Shown: positions 37,699 to 47,415, numbered from the stretch's first letter. The stretch: 64,000 nt of DNA from Mucilaginibacter sp. L3T2-6 (GCF_030519355.1 NZ_JAUMKC010000001.1:310001-374000); one strand, 5' to 3'. The notes: generated from the sequence alone by a model not told the origin. Program-made: numbers and translations.

Positions 37699-39078
37699 TT
37701 ATCTGTGGAATTCAACACGACGGTTTTGAATACGACCTTCTTCGGTTGAGTTGTCAGCAATTGGGTGAGTTTCACCGAATGCTTTCACTTTTAAGCGTTT
37801 TGCATCAACACCAGAGTTAACTAAGTAAGTTTTTACTGAGTTAGCACGGTCTTTAGAAAGACGCATGTTGTGAGCAGCAGTACCTTCAGATGAAGCATAA
37901 CCAGCTAAAGTTACAGTGCTTGAGTTTGATTTCATGTCAGCTGAAGTAGCATCCAATACTGGGTATGAAGATGTTTTCAATACTGAGCTATCAAATTCGA
38001 ACTGGATGTTGCTGTAAGCAGCAGCAGGTGCTTTTGCAGCAGTAGTATCAGGAGTTGGGAATTTGATTGGGCAACCAGAACCGTCAACAACGCTACCAGC
38101 AGGAGTGTTAGGGCATTTGTCGAATTGGTCAGCAACACCGTCACCGTCAGAATCTTTCTTCAGGTCGTTAACTGCGTTTTCAACGTTAGTAACACGGCCT
38201 TTTAAAGCTTCAACTTCCTGGCGTAATGCAGCATCGTACAACTCGTCATACATCATAGCAACTGGGTTTGCCCACTCTAAGCTTGGTTTTGAAGATGAAC
38301 CAAGGGTGTACTCTAAACCAGCATAGCCATAAGACCATTTGTCGTTCGATGGATATTTAGCATGAACACCGGTCATGTTGAAATCATCAAGGAAGTTTTC
38401 AGTGTAACCTAAGTTAAAGTCTAAGTGATCAGAAGCGCGGAATTTAACGCCAACACCAACAGGGATGAACACGTTTTTAGTCCAGTGACCGCTAAGATCT
38501 TTCCAGGTAGGAGTGTAGTTAGTCAGGTCAGTTGACGGAGCAGGATTGTACATGATGTAACCGAAACCTGCAGAAGCGAAGAAATTAACTGAATTTGCGC
38601 GGTGTAAGAAGCTGATGTTACCGAAGTTAACAACGCCGCTTAAGCTACCAGACCAGAATTTGGTTTTGAAACCTTCGTAAGCGGTACCTGTGTAAACGTC
38701 TGTTACGGTAGTCATAGCATGAGGATCCCTGGTTAAGTCAGGATTTTGATCCTGCTTGCCTTTAAGGGTACCACCATGTAAGTCTAACTGTATGCCGAAT
38801 GCATGGCTAAGCTGATCTTTAATTGAAAGGCCATAACCTAGGTTTGGCTGGCTTTTGTTGAAGCGGTTTACGCCACCAGTTAATACTGAAGGAGCTGTTA
38901 CGCCAACGTTAACACCTATGCTCCAGGTGTTGTACTGTCCGGCTCCGCCAAACAATTTGGCAGTACCAGCAGCATCAGAAGTTTTCATTTTGGTAGTATC
39001 CTGAGCTGACGCTAAGCCTACTGCCATAAAGGAAACAAATGATAAGACGACTGTTTTCTTTAATGTAGAATAGTTCAT
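37699..39078 (-). CDS. Major OmpA-family outer membrane protein
   Basis: A 459-residue outer membrane protein. It has a signal peptide ('LKKTVVLSFVSFMAVGLASAQD'), an N-terminal eight-strand-type barrel of about 250 residues rich in aromatic pairs, a helical segment 'LRQEVEALKGRVTNVENAVNDLKKD', a calcium-binding thrombospondin-type-3 stretch 'DSDGDGVADQFDKCPNTPAGS', and a C-terminal OmpA peptidoglycan-binding domain ('SNIQFEFDSSVLKTSSYPVLDA', 'GYASSEGTAAHNMRLSKDRANSVKTYL', 'NRRVEF'). Codon use is more uniform than in neighbours, suggesting high expression. The start is set at MNYSTLKK (39078). It has its own promoter and terminator. Confidence 0.94.
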   Translation of the reverse strand: MNYSTLKKTVVLSFVSFMAVGLASAQDTTKMKTSDAAGTAKLFGGAGQYNTWSIGVNVGVTAPSVLTGGVNRFNKSQPNLGYGLSIKDQLSHAFGIQLDLHGGTLKGKQDQNPDLTRDPHAMTTVTDVYTGTAYEGFKTKFWSGSLSGVVNFGNISFLHRANSVNFFASAGFGYIMYNPAPSTDLTNYTPTWKDLSGHWTKNVFIPVGVGVKFRASDHLDFNLGYTENFLDDFNMTGVHAKYPSNDKWSYGYAGLEYTLGSSSKPSLEWANPVAMMYDELYDAALRQEVEALKGRVTNVENAVNDLKKDSDGDGVADQFDKCPNTPAGSVVDGSGCPIKFPTPDTTAAKAPAAAYSNIQFEFDSSVLKTSSYPVLDATSADMKSNSSTVTLAGYASSEGTAAHNMRLSKDRANSVKTYLVNSGVDAKRLKVKAFGETHPIADNSTEEGRIQNRRVEFHR

Positions 39079-39120
39079 AGTTTTAAGATTAAACGATTTA
39101 ATTTTAATTGTGATTTTTTT

Positions 39121-39155
39121 CAAAAATAGTAATTATGTTTGAATTTGTAACCAAA
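39121..39155 (-). promoter_or_regulatory. Candidate promoter of the OmpA-like gene
   Basis: On the minus strand TATTTTTG (39128-39121) fits TAnnTTTG, and a TTTG lies at 39155-39152. The spacer is 23 bases, slightly longer than ideal, so the -33 assignment is uncertain. Confidence 0.4.
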
Positions 39156-39231
39156 CACCGTTCCAAATTTTGTAATTATTATACAAATAAATGAAAAAAA
39201 AAGTTTTAAAAAAATTAATAAAAGTTAAAAC

Positions 39232-40521
39232 ATGAAATATCTTCCTATTAATAATGAGGTATTTACCGTTAATAGAAGGAATTTTGTATCGCGATTAAAA
39301 CCCTGTTCTTTAGCTATTTTCAACTCTAATGATGAGTTTCCCCGAAGCGGCGACCAGGCTTTCCTCTTCAAACAAAACCCCGATTTCTTTTACCTTACAG
39401 GAATAGACCAGGAACAAAGCATATTGCTTTTGTTTCCTGAGTGTCCTAATCCGCTATACAAAGAAGTACTGTTTTTAAGACAGACTAACGAGCATATAGC
39501 TGTTTGGGAGGGTCATAAATATACCATTGATGAAGCTAAAGCGGCTTCGGGCATCCAAACCATATACTGGTTAAGCGAGTTCGACACTATTTTGCATAGT
39601 ATTATTAACTATGCAGAGAACATCTATATAAACACAAACGAAAATGACCGCTATGCGCATACGGTTCCATATCGTGACATCCGCATGCTGGAAACGCTTC
39701 GTTCCAAATATCCTTTACACAAGTATGAGCGTGCTGCTTTAATTATGCGCGACTTGCGGGTAGTAAAATCATCCATCGAAGTTGAATTGACCAAAAAGGC
39801 CTGCCAGATTACCCGCGACGCTTTTTTACGTGTACTGAAATTTGTAAAACCAGGTGTGGCGGAATATGAGATTGAAGCAGAGATAAGCCACGAGTTTTTA
39901 CGCCAGCGTGCAACCGGCAATGCATACAGCCCGATAATAGCATCCGGCAAAAATGCGATAGTTCTGCACTATGTGGACAATAACGCAGTTTGTAAAGATG
40001 GTGAAGTTATATTGTTTGATTTCGGTGCTGAGTATGCTAACTACAATGCCGACATGAGCCGTTCTGTTCCTGTTAATGGCCGCTTCACCAAACGGCAGCG
40101 TGATGTTTATAATGCAGTACTGCGTGTAATGCGGGCAGCTACAAAGATGATCGTTTCCGGTACGGTTTTAAACGAATACCAGGAGGAAGTAGGGAAATTA
40201 ATGACTGACGAGCTGATCGGGCTCGGTCTGCTTGACAAGCATGACGTAGCTAAACAGGACGCAAAGATGCCTTTATATAAAAAGTACTTTATGCATGGCA
40301 CTTCGCACCATCTGGGGCTGGATGTGCATGATTTTGCTAGCCGCTACAAAGCCTTTGAGGCAGGCAATATATTAACGTGTGAGCCGGGTATCTATATACC
40401 CGCCGAAGGTTTGGGTATCAGGATCGAAAATAATATACTTATTACCGAAAGCGGCAATATTGATCTGATGGCTGATATACCGGTTGAAGCGGACGAGATT
40501 GAGGAAATAATGAATGGGTAA
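39232..40521 (+). CDS. Xaa-Pro aminopeptidase (M24B, aminopeptidase P)
   Basis: A 429-residue metallopeptidase removing N-terminal residues before proline. The N-terminal aminopeptidase P domain is visible in 'NEVFTVNRRNFVSRL', 'SNDEFPRSGDQAFLFKQNPDFFYLTGIDQ'. The catalytic pita-bread domain holds the metal ligands in 'VILFDFGAEYANYNADMSRS' (two Asp), 'HGTSHHLGLDVHDF' (His), 'LTCEPGIYIP' (Glu) and 'GIRIENNILIT' (Glu). No signal peptide is seen, so it is cytoplasmic. It diverges from the OmpA-like gene and is monocistronic. Confidence 0.94.
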   Translation: MKYLPINNEVFTVNRRNFVSRLKPCSLAIFNSNDEFPRSGDQAFLFKQNPDFFYLTGIDQEQSILLLFPECPNPLYKEVLFLRQTNEHIAVWEGHKYTIDEAKAASGIQTIYWLSEFDTILHSIINYAENIYINTNENDRYAHTVPYRDIRMLETLRSKYPLHKYERAALIMRDLRVVKSSIEVELTKKACQITRDAFLRVLKFVKPGVAEYEIEAEISHEFLRQRATGNAYSPIIASGKNAIVLHYVDNNAVCKDGEVILFDFGAEYANYNADMSRSVPVNGRFTKRQRDVYNAVLRVMRAATKMIVSGTVLNEYQEEVGKLMTDELIGLGLLDKHDVAKQDAKMPLYKKYFMHGTSHHLGLDVHDFASRYKAFEAGNILTCEPGIYIPAEGLGIRIENNILITESGNIDLMADIPVEADEIEEIMNG

Positions 40522-40551
40522 TTAGGTGAGCAATATTAGCTCGCTCTCTGC

Positions 40552-41439
40552 TCATCCAATCAGCCATTCACTTAAAAAAACATATAGATTAAAGCTCTCA
40601 TCTTTCAAAGCTTCGGCAATATCCTGCCGGAGCTTTTTTTTATCGACACCGGCCATGCGTTTCTGCCGGATGATCTGATAGGCTTTCTCCGCCAAAAGCA
40701 ATTCTTTACGGGTATTTGTGACTGATGATTTTGACTGAATAAAACCGATCACGTCGCTGATGCCGATATCTTTTGATGCAATGGTTTTGAATACAGGCAG
40801 CCCTGCTTCGGACTTCTGTATTTTTTTAAGGTTGTTAACAAACAGGTCGGCATCCGCGCGGTCACCTTTATTTACGATGAAGGCGTCGGCAATTTCCATC
40901 AGGCCCGATTTGATGTTTTGAATCTCGTCGCCGCTTTCGGGCACCAAAACCAGCAGGGTGATGTCGGCCAAACCTGCTATCTCCACTTCGGATTGGCCTA
41001 CCCCAACGGTTTCAACCAATATATAATCGAAACCGGCGGCACGTAAAATGTCCGTCATCTCAATAGCTTTTGCCGATAAGCCGCCCAATGAGCCGCGTGT
41101 TGCCAAAGACCGGATAAACACATCGGAATGATTAAAATGCGGCGCCATGCGGATACGGTCGCCCAGCAATGAGCCGAAATTAAAAGGTGATGTCGGGTCG
41201 ATGGCTAAAACAGCTATTTTTTTCCCGCCGGTTATTAAATGGGTGATAAGTGCATTTACCAAGGTGCTTTTGCCGGCGCCCGGCGGACCGGTAATGCCTA
41301 TAACCGGGCACCTTTTAGTAAATGACAGGCTTTTTAAAAGTTCGTCGGCGCCATCCAAATCATTCTCAACAATCGTTAATGCACGCGCAACTGAGCGAAA
41401 GTCGTTACTGTCGGGAATAATGTTATTCAGATGCTGCAT
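40552..41439 (-). CDS. meaB: Methylmalonyl-CoA mutase-associated GTPase MeaB
   Basis: A 295-residue G3E-family GTPase (ArgK/MeaB) that protects and reloads the adenosylcobalamin-dependent methylmalonyl-CoA mutase. It shows Walker A 'GITGPPGAGKSTLVNALI' near residue 50, 'VLAIDPTSPFNFGSLLGDRIRM', 'FIRSLATRGSLGGLSAK', 'YILVETVGVGQSEVEIAGLAD' and the base-recognition 'IVNKGDRAD'. The mutase genes are not in the window. Its start lies eight bases from a promoter element inside a 20-bp inverted repeat shared with the divergent glycosyltransferase gene. Confidence 0.94.
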   Translation of the reverse strand: MQHLNNIIPDSNDFRSVARALTIVENDLDGADELLKSLSFTKRCPVIGITGPPGAGKSTLVNALITHLITGGKKIAVLAIDPTSPFNFGSLLGDRIRMAPHFNHSDVFIRSLATRGSLGGLSAKAIEMTDILRAAGFDYILVETVGVGQSEVEIAGLADITLLVLVPESGDEIQNIKSGLMEIADAFIVNKGDRADADLFVNNLKKIQKSEAGLPVFKTIASKDIGISDVIGFIQSKSSVTNTRKELLLAEKAYQIIRQKRMAGVDKKKLRQDIAEALKDESFNLYVFLSEWLIG

Positions 41440-41446
41440 TATGGGT

Positions 41447-41547
41447 CAAATATAGTTGATTGAGTTTTATAGTCGGTAAAGTTAATCACACCGGAAAATC
41501 AGCCTAATCGCCCAATCTGGCTTAATCAACTCAATCAACTATATTTG
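41447..41547. promoter_or_regulatory. Mirrored divergent promoters in a perfect 20-bp inverted repeat
   Basis: CAAATATAGTTGATTGAGTT at 41447-41466 is the exact reverse complement of 41528-41547. Each arm ends, facing outward, in TATATTTG, a full match to the Bacteroidota -7 element TAnnTTTG. One faces meaB and the other faces the first glycosyltransferase gene. Good -33 TTTG elements are not present at the usual distance, so promoter activity may need an activator. The arms could also bind a dimeric regulator. Confidence 0.6.
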
Positions 41548-41548
41548 C

Positions 41549-42550
41549 ATGCCGATGGATATAAAAAAAAGCGTTTCTGTCATTATTCCTAATTATAACG
41601 GCAAACATTTGCTGAAAGAATATCTGCCTTATACCATCACAGCCATTGAGACTTCCGGTACCGTTTTTGAGATTATTATTGTGGATGATTGCTCAACGGA
41701 TGATTCAGTTGCTTTTATAAAGGCTGAATACCCTGAACTCACGCTTGTTATAAATTCTGAAAACAAAGGTTTTTCCTACACCTGCAACCGCGGTATTGAG
41801 GCGTCGCAATTTGAGCTGATCTTCCTGTTAAATTCAGACGTGAAGCTTACTCCGGATTACTTTGAACATCAATGGAAATATTTTACCCGCTGGGACACCT
41901 TCGGTGTAATGGGGCGCATTATCGATATGGACGGCGACAACATACAGGACGCTGCGCGTGTGCCGAAATTTAACGGCCTGAAATTAAAGACTGATTACTT
42001 TTATTACACCGAAAACGACAGCGACCGGCTGCTTACATTTTATTTATCAGGGGCCAATGCGCTCATAGACACTGCAAAGCTGAAACAGATCGGCGGTTTT
42101 TACGAGATATTCTCTCCGTTTTATTGCGAGGACAACGAATTATGCCTTCGCGCCTGGAGGCTGAACTGGAAGTGCTATTATGAACATAAAGCAGTTTGCC
42201 GGCACCTGCTATCGGCAACAACCAAAAAATACAAAACACCAGGCTGGGTTAAAAGTGTTTATTTCCGCAACAGATTTTATATGCACGCGCTCCACTTCGA
42301 CGGCCCGCCCCTGGTGGCGTGGTATCTGCAGATAACCTTTATCGACCTGATCCCGAAGTTGCTTATTGGCCAAACGTGGATATTGAAAAGTTATACCGAT
42401 TTATTTAAAAACAGGCGGCTTATTAATGAATACCGTGCAAAAATTGCAAAACTGATGGATGAGCATGAAAGCAAAAAAAGCATCTTTGATGTAGTGCGGC
42501 ATATCAGGGCATCGGTAAAAAATAAAAAAGTGTATAAGTTTAAAGCTTGA
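41549..42550 (+). CDS. Glycosyltransferase family 2
   Basis: A 333-residue GT-A fold transferase, first of three in a row. It has 'VSVIIPNYNGKHLLKEYLP', 'EIIIVDDCSTDDSVAF', 'NKGFSYTCNRGIEASQFELIFLLNSDVKLTPDYF' with an Asp-containing nucleotide-sugar motif, and 'FSPFYCEDNELCLRAWRLNWKCYYEHKAVCRH', typical of rhamnosyl- or galactofuranosyl-like GT2 enzymes. Donor and acceptor are unknown. The second ATG at 41555 is a serious alternative start, because the promoter element ends only one base before the first ATG. The stop overlaps the region just before the next gene. Confidence 0.9.
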   Translation: MPMDIKKSVSVIIPNYNGKHLLKEYLPYTITAIETSGTVFEIIIVDDCSTDDSVAFIKAEYPELTLVINSENKGFSYTCNRGIEASQFELIFLLNSDVKLTPDYFEHQWKYFTRWDTFGVMGRIIDMDGDNIQDAARVPKFNGLKLKTDYFYYTENDSDRLLTFYLSGANALIDTAKLKQIGGFYEIFSPFYCEDNELCLRAWRLNWKCYYEHKAVCRHLLSATTKKYKTPGWVKSVYFRNRFYMHALHFDGPPLVAWYLQITFIDLIPKLLIGQTWILKSYTDLFKNRRLINEYRAKIAKLMDEHESKKSIFDVVRHIRASVKNKKVYKFKA

Positions 42551-42564
42551 AAACGGGCATAGTG

Positions 42565-43509
42565 ATGAAACAACCACTGGTTTCCATAGCATTATGTACC
42601 TATAATGGGGCAAAGTTTTTGAGAGAGCAACTGGACTCGCTCATTGCCCAAACCTATGCTAATTTGGAGATCGTTGTAGTGGACGACTGTTCTGCCGACG
42701 AAACCTTTGAAATACTTACAAATTATGCGATAAGGCATCCCCAGTTCAAAATATACAAAAACCAGGCGAATTTGGGTTTCACGGGTAATTTTGAAAAGGC
42801 AGTAAAACTATGTACCGGCGAACTGATTGCCTTATGTGATCAGGACGATATATGGCTGCCGCAAAAAATAGAACTACAGGTAAATGCCATTAACGGCAAT
42901 ATGTTTGTTTATCACGATTCGGAGTTTGTACACGAGGATGGCAGCAGCATGGGAAAAAAAATGTCGGATATTATGAACCTTTACCGTGGCGATGAGCCGG
43001 AAGCATTTTTGTTTTTCAACTGCGTTTCGGGCCACAGCATTTTGATGAAGCGTGAATTGCTGAATGATGCATTGCCACTAAAAAAAGGCTTCTTTCATGA
43101 TTGGTGGCTGGCCTATGTAGCGACAAATATTGGCAAAATTGATTTTATAGACCAGTGCCTGGTAAAGTACCGCCAGCATGATAGAAGCGATACCAATATT
43201 TTAAAGCTTAAGCGTACCAAAAACGAATACCGTTTTGATTCGATACAGAAAATAGAGCGTGAATACAAATGGCTGCAATATTGCTCATCGTTTACAAAAA
43301 ATAAACGGCCTCAGGTGGTAAACGCGATTTACCAGGCTTTTGAAAAGCGCCTGAATAATTATTTATCGGCGGATTTGAGCCGGTTACTGTTTAAATATCG
43401 CAAGCCTATCTTCTGCATCCGCAAAAAAAGCACCCTAAGCAAGCTTAATTATATTTTTGGCCGGATATGGGGCGTTAAAACCAAACGACACTTTTTGAAC
43501 ATTGAATAA
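42565..43509 (+). CDS. Glycosyltransferase family 2 (rhamnosyltransferase-like)
   Basis: A 314-residue GT2 enzyme. It opens 'MKQPLVSIALCTYNGAKFLREQLDSLIAQTYANLEIVVVDDCSADETF', carries 'IALCDQDDIWLPQKIE' (the D-Q-D-D-I-W motif common in O-antigen rhamnosyltransferases) and 'GHSILMKRELL' and 'FFHDWWLAYVA' further on. A basic C-terminal region could contact membrane. It begins 14 bases after the previous gene. A TTG start at 42547 is possible but would overlap the upstream stop; the ATG at 42565 is preferred. Confidence 0.9.
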   Translation: MKQPLVSIALCTYNGAKFLREQLDSLIAQTYANLEIVVVDDCSADETFEILTNYAIRHPQFKIYKNQANLGFTGNFEKAVKLCTGELIALCDQDDIWLPQKIELQVNAINGNMFVYHDSEFVHEDGSSMGKKMSDIMNLYRGDEPEAFLFFNCVSGHSILMKRELLNDALPLKKGFFHDWWLAYVATNIGKIDFIDQCLVKYRQHDRSDTNILKLKRTKNEYRFDSIQKIEREYKWLQYCSSFTKNKRPQVVNAIYQAFEKRLNNYLSADLSRLLFKYRKPIFCIRKKSTLSKLNYIFGRIWGVKTKRHFLNIE

Positions 43510-43515
43510 TATAAA

Positions 43516-44268
43516 ATGGAGCAGGGCGGGGCACGTATAAACAATAAGAGGCAGCCATTGGTGTCGTTAGTTTGCGTAACCTATAATGCTGCTCAAACAC
43601 TACCGCAACTGCTTGGCAGCATCGCCGCTCATAAAAGTAATGCTGTTGAATTGGTTATCATCGATGGTAAAAGTACTGACAGTACCATCGATATTATAAG
43701 GCAAAACGAAACTATCGTCGACTTTTGGATCAGTGAGCCTGATAAAGGCATTTACGATGCGATGAATAAATCAATCGCTTATGTTAAAGGAAAGTGGATA
43801 GTTTTTTTAGGAGCCGACGATATGCTGATGAATGACTTTGATAAAATGCTTACGGCACTTAAAGATACTGATACCATATATTATGGTAACGTGATTTTTT
43901 ACGGCAAGCCATTTTCAAAGGTATACGATGATTATTACCTTACTAAGCTCAACATCTGTCACCAGGCCATTTATTATCCGAGGGCAGTTTTCGAAAAGTA
44001 TAAGTACGATCTGAAATATAATGTGTACGCCGACTATCATTTAAACCTGCGCTGCTGGCACGATCCGCAGTTTAAGTTTCAGCACGTGGATTACCTGGTA
44101 GCAAGCTTTCCGGAAGGCGGCTATTCCTTTTACACCAAAGACCCTGAATTTGAAAAAGACCGCGACGTGCTTTTTAAAAAATATTTGAAGCCCAAAAGCT
44201 ATTACCGGTATCTGAACCGTACGCTGGGTTTCGGGAGGATGTTATTGAGGTTTATTCAGAATAAATAG
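43516..44268 (+). CDS. Glycosyltransferase family 2 (WcaA/colanic-type)
   Basis: A 250-residue GT2 enzyme, six bases after the previous gene. Motifs are 'PLVSLVCVTYNAAQTLPQLLGSI', 'VELVIIDGKSTDSTIDIIRQ', 'ISEPDKGIYDAMNKSIAYVKGKWIVFLGADDMLM' and 'KLNICHQAIYYPRAVFEKY'. The 'EPDKGIYDAMNKG'-type motif is common in enzymes of exopolysaccharide and O-antigen clusters. Specificity cannot be read from sequence. It completes a three-gene tandem set. Confidence 0.9.
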   Translation: MEQGGARINNKRQPLVSLVCVTYNAAQTLPQLLGSIAAHKSNAVELVIIDGKSTDSTIDIIRQNETIVDFWISEPDKGIYDAMNKSIAYVKGKWIVFLGADDMLMNDFDKMLTALKDTDTIYYGNVIFYGKPFSKVYDDYYLTKLNICHQAIYYPRAVFEKYKYDLKYNVYADYHLNLRCWHDPQFKFQHVDYLVASFPEGGYSFYTKDPEFEKDRDVLFKKYLKPKSYYRYLNRTLGFGRMLLRFIQNK

Positions 44269-44390
44269 CTGTATCAATTTGTAAGCGTAGGATTAGCACA
44301 CACCTCCGGAACACCGGTCAGAACTGCTGCATTTTGCTGTAACCGATATTAACTAATTACTGTAGCTTTGCATTTTTATTTATTGTTTTA

Positions 44391-46208
44391 ATGAAGACTT
44401 ATTTCCGGCTGCTGTCTTTTGCTAAACCAATCGAGAAGTTTGCCATTCCATACGTAGTATTCACCCTGCTTTATGTTGTTTTCAGCTCACTGATCTATCC
44501 GCTGCTGATACCATTGCTAAATACCCTGTTTATCACTGGCGCTACCGAGGCTGTAAAGCAACCTGATACGCTGGTGGATATAACAGGCTGGTTTAAGTTT
44601 TATATGTACGAGATTGTAAAGATAGCCGGGCCATGGGGGGCGCTAAAGTATATATGTGCTGTTATTGTCGTTACAATGGTGCTTGGTAATACATTTCGCT
44701 ATTTGGGTGCCCGCACCATGGAAAACCTGCGCCTGCACACACTACTAAACCTGCGCCGTTCTGTTTTTTTTAATGTGATGGATATGCATCTGGGATATTT
44801 TAACAATCAGCGCAAAGGCGATATTATCTCAAAAATCGCATCAGATGTTCAGGTAGTTCAGTTTTCGGTGACGGCTACCCTGCAGGTTATATTTAAGGAA
44901 CCGTTTCAGATACTGGTATTTTTATTTTTTCTTTTCAAGATATCGGTAACCTTAACATTGGGTTCGCTATTGATAGTGCCAGTATCGGGGTTCATTATTT
45001 CTAAAATAGTAAAAAAGTTAAAGGCTCAGGCACAGTCGGCTCAGCAAACTTATGGTAATATGATCAGTTACCTTGACGAATCATTACAGGGCGTTCGTAT
45101 CATCAAAGCCTTCAACGCTACCGATTTCATTAAGAAGCGTTTTAACGATGAAAATACAAAATATTCGAAAATATTGCGCTCGATGGCTAAACGGCAACAG
45201 TCGGCATCGCCTGTTTCTGAAACACTTTCCATAATAATGATATCGTGCATTGTGCTTTACGGAGGCTATTTGATATTAAATAAACATTCAGCTCTGAAAG
45301 GTGCTGAGTTTATCGCTTATATCGCTATATTTTCGCAACTAATGCGCCCGGTCAAAGCCATATCCGATTCCTTCAGCAACATTCACCAGGGTATTGCGGC
45401 CGGCGAACGCGTACTGGCATTGATTGATGAAAAGCCATTGATAAAAGACAGGCCCAATGCTAAAGAGATTAAAGAATTTCATGAGGGCATCGAGTTTAAG
45501 AACGTATCGTTCTCTTACGGCGAAAGGCAGGTATTAAACAATATCAGCTTTACCATTCCCAAAGGTAAGACGGTTGCTCTTGTCGGTCCCTCAGGCGGCG
45601 GTAAGTCAACCCTGATGGATTTAGTGCCGCATTTTATGGAGCCGCAATCAGGCGAAATCCTGATCGACGGGCATAATATAAATGATTACACCGCTCAATC
45701 ATTAAGGTCGCTGCTGGGCGTAGTAAACCAGGAGTCCATATTATTTAATGATTCTATTTTTAACAATATCGCCTTCGGCAAAACCGGTGTCAGCAAAGAG
45801 GAGGTGATCGCTGCAGCAAAAATTGCCAACGCGCATAATTTTATCATTGAAACGGACAAAGGTTATGATACCAATATCGGCGACCGCGGCACCAAACTAT
45901 CCGGCGGTCAGCGCCAGCGTATCTGTATTGCCCGCGCAGTGTTAAACAATCCGCCGCTGATGCTGCTTGATGAAGCTACATCCGCACTGGATACCGAATC
46001 TGAAAAACTGGTTCAGGATGCTTTAAATAACCTGATGAAGAACCGGACCTCACTTATTATAGCCCACCGTTTAAGTACCATCCAAAATGCCGACATTATT
46101 GTAGTGCTGGAAGCAGGCGAAATAGTTGAGCAGGGTACTCACACCGAACTGCTGGAGAAGAATGGACTGTACCGCAGGCTGATCGACATGCAGACGTTTG
46201 CGGGGTAA
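44391..46208 (+). CDS. MsbA-like ABC exporter (fused permease and ATPase)
   Basis: A 605-residue half-transporter. About six membrane segments occupy residues 15-330, with an enlarged first periplasmic loop ('ATEAVKQPDTLVDITGWF'). The nucleotide-binding domain has Walker A 'LVGPSGGGKSTLMDLVP' near residue 400, Q-loop 'VVNQESILFNDS', signature 'LSGGQRQRICIARAV', Walker B 'LMLLDEATSALDTESE' and switch His in 'IIAHRLSTI'. It resembles lipid A/lipid flippases. Its place after three glycosyltransferases suggests export of lipopolysaccharide core or another glycolipid, but this is inferred. Confidence 0.9.
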   Translation: MKTYFRLLSFAKPIEKFAIPYVVFTLLYVVFSSLIYPLLIPLLNTLFITGATEAVKQPDTLVDITGWFKFYMYEIVKIAGPWGALKYICAVIVVTMVLGNTFRYLGARTMENLRLHTLLNLRRSVFFNVMDMHLGYFNNQRKGDIISKIASDVQVVQFSVTATLQVIFKEPFQILVFLFFLFKISVTLTLGSLLIVPVSGFIISKIVKKLKAQAQSAQQTYGNMISYLDESLQGVRIIKAFNATDFIKKRFNDENTKYSKILRSMAKRQQSASPVSETLSIIMISCIVLYGGYLILNKHSALKGAEFIAYIAIFSQLMRPVKAISDSFSNIHQGIAAGERVLALIDEKPLIKDRPNAKEIKEFHEGIEFKNVSFSYGERQVLNNISFTIPKGKTVALVGPSGGGKSTLMDLVPHFMEPQSGEILIDGHNINDYTAQSLRSLLGVVNQESILFNDSIFNNIAFGKTGVSKEEVIAAAKIANAHNFIIETDKGYDTNIGDRGTKLSGGQRQRICIARAVLNNPPLMLLDEATSALDTESEKLVQDALNNLMKNRTSLIIAHRLSTIQNADIIVVLEAGEIVEQGTHTELLEKNGLYRRLIDMQTFAG

Positions 46209-46457
46209 GGCATTATTGCATAACGTAGTGGATACAAATATGGGTGTTTTGCCCCTTTTTCGCTGTACCTGATTTCGCCTGGTTATATAAGTGATTTTCT
46301 CTTGTTGTGATAACCACCCCTTTATCTGCATAAGTGCATTCTTAACTTTTTAGTTGTTTGTAACAATTCTTTTTCAAACAGGATTATAACCGGATTGTTA
46401 CCCATGTAAGGAAATATTCTGCGGAAGTTTGGGTTTTTAAATATAAACGCGAAGGGT

Positions 46458-47408
46458 ATGCTGCACACTGACGAATTATACTATCAAACAAAATCTCCGG
46501 TATTATTTGTAATATTTAACAGGCCTGATACCACATTTGAAGTATTTGAAGAAATAAGGAAAGCAAAGCCCGCCCGTTTGTATATATCAGGCGATGGCCC
46601 GCGGGCACATAAACCAGGTGAAGACGTTTTATGCGCTGAGGCAAGATCGGTTATAAACCGTGTAGACTGGGAGTGCGAAGTAAAGACTTTATTTAACAAT
46701 AAAAATTGGGGTTGTAAAGATGCTGTATCAGCAGCCGTAACCTGGTTTTTCGATAACGAGGAAGAGGGAATTATATTAGAGGATGACTGCCTGCCTTCTA
46801 ATAGTTTTTTTAGATTTTGCGATGTTTTGCTTGAAAAATACCGTGACGACACACGCGTAAGGCACATTACCGGCTGTAACCTGCAGCAGGGAAAAAAATG
46901 GGGTACAGGTAGTTATTACTTTTCAAATAGAACGCACGTTTGGGGATGGGCCAGCTGGCGCCGTGTGTGGAACGATTATGATAAAAACCTGACTAGATAT
47001 GAGGGCGAGGAAATAGCCAACCAAATTCAAAACATTTATCCAGACCCCCTTGTGGTTGAAGGCTGGATGAATATCTTTAACGAAGTTAAGGCTGGTAAAA
47101 TTAACTCCTGGGCATACCCGCTTGATTTTATTAACTTTTTTAACAACGGCCTTGTAATTATTCCAAACGAAAACCTGATAAAGAATATTGGTTTTGGCGA
47201 GGGAGCTACAAATACACATGTTGAAGACGATTTTTATGCGGATAATGAGCTGCATGAGTTAGATGAGATTATTGACCCGGTATTTATGGTGCCCGAAAAA
47301 CAGGCCGACTGTTTTATTTTTGATAATGACTTTCAACTAGAGAAGAAGCGGCGTAAAGAAAAATCAATAGGCCGAAAAATTAAGAGGCTTTTAGGAGTAA
47401 GTGCTTAA
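46458..47408 (+). CDS. Nucleotide-diphospho-sugar transferase (HlpA-like)
   Basis: A 316-residue GT-A-type protein. The N-terminal half reads 'SPVLFVIFNRPDTTFEVFEEIRKAKPARLYISGDGPR', then 'WGCKDAVSAAVTWFFDNEEEGIILEDDCLPSNSFFRFC', where E-D-D-C corresponds to the metal/nucleotide motif. It continues 'GSYYFSNRTHVWGWASWRRVW' and 'INSWAYPLDFINFFNNGLVIIPNENLIKNIGFG'. This layout matches proteins annotated as nucleotide-diphospho-sugar transferase or hemolytic-protein HlpA-like in Bacteroidota glycan clusters. Sugar specificity is unknown. The tail is Lys/Arg rich. Confidence 0.82.
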   Translation: MLHTDELYYQTKSPVLFVIFNRPDTTFEVFEEIRKAKPARLYISGDGPRAHKPGEDVLCAEARSVINRVDWECEVKTLFNNKNWGCKDAVSAAVTWFFDNEEEGIILEDDCLPSNSFFRFCDVLLEKYRDDTRVRHITGCNLQQGKKWGTGSYYFSNRTHVWGWASWRRVWNDYDKNLTRYEGEEIANQIQNIYPDPLVVEGWMNIFNEVKAGKINSWAYPLDFINFFNNGLVIIPNENLIKNIGFGEGATNTHVEDDFYADNELHELDEIIDPVFMVPEKQADCFIFDNDFQLEKKRRKEKSIGRKIKRLLGVSA

Positions 47409-47415
47409 CATAGAG

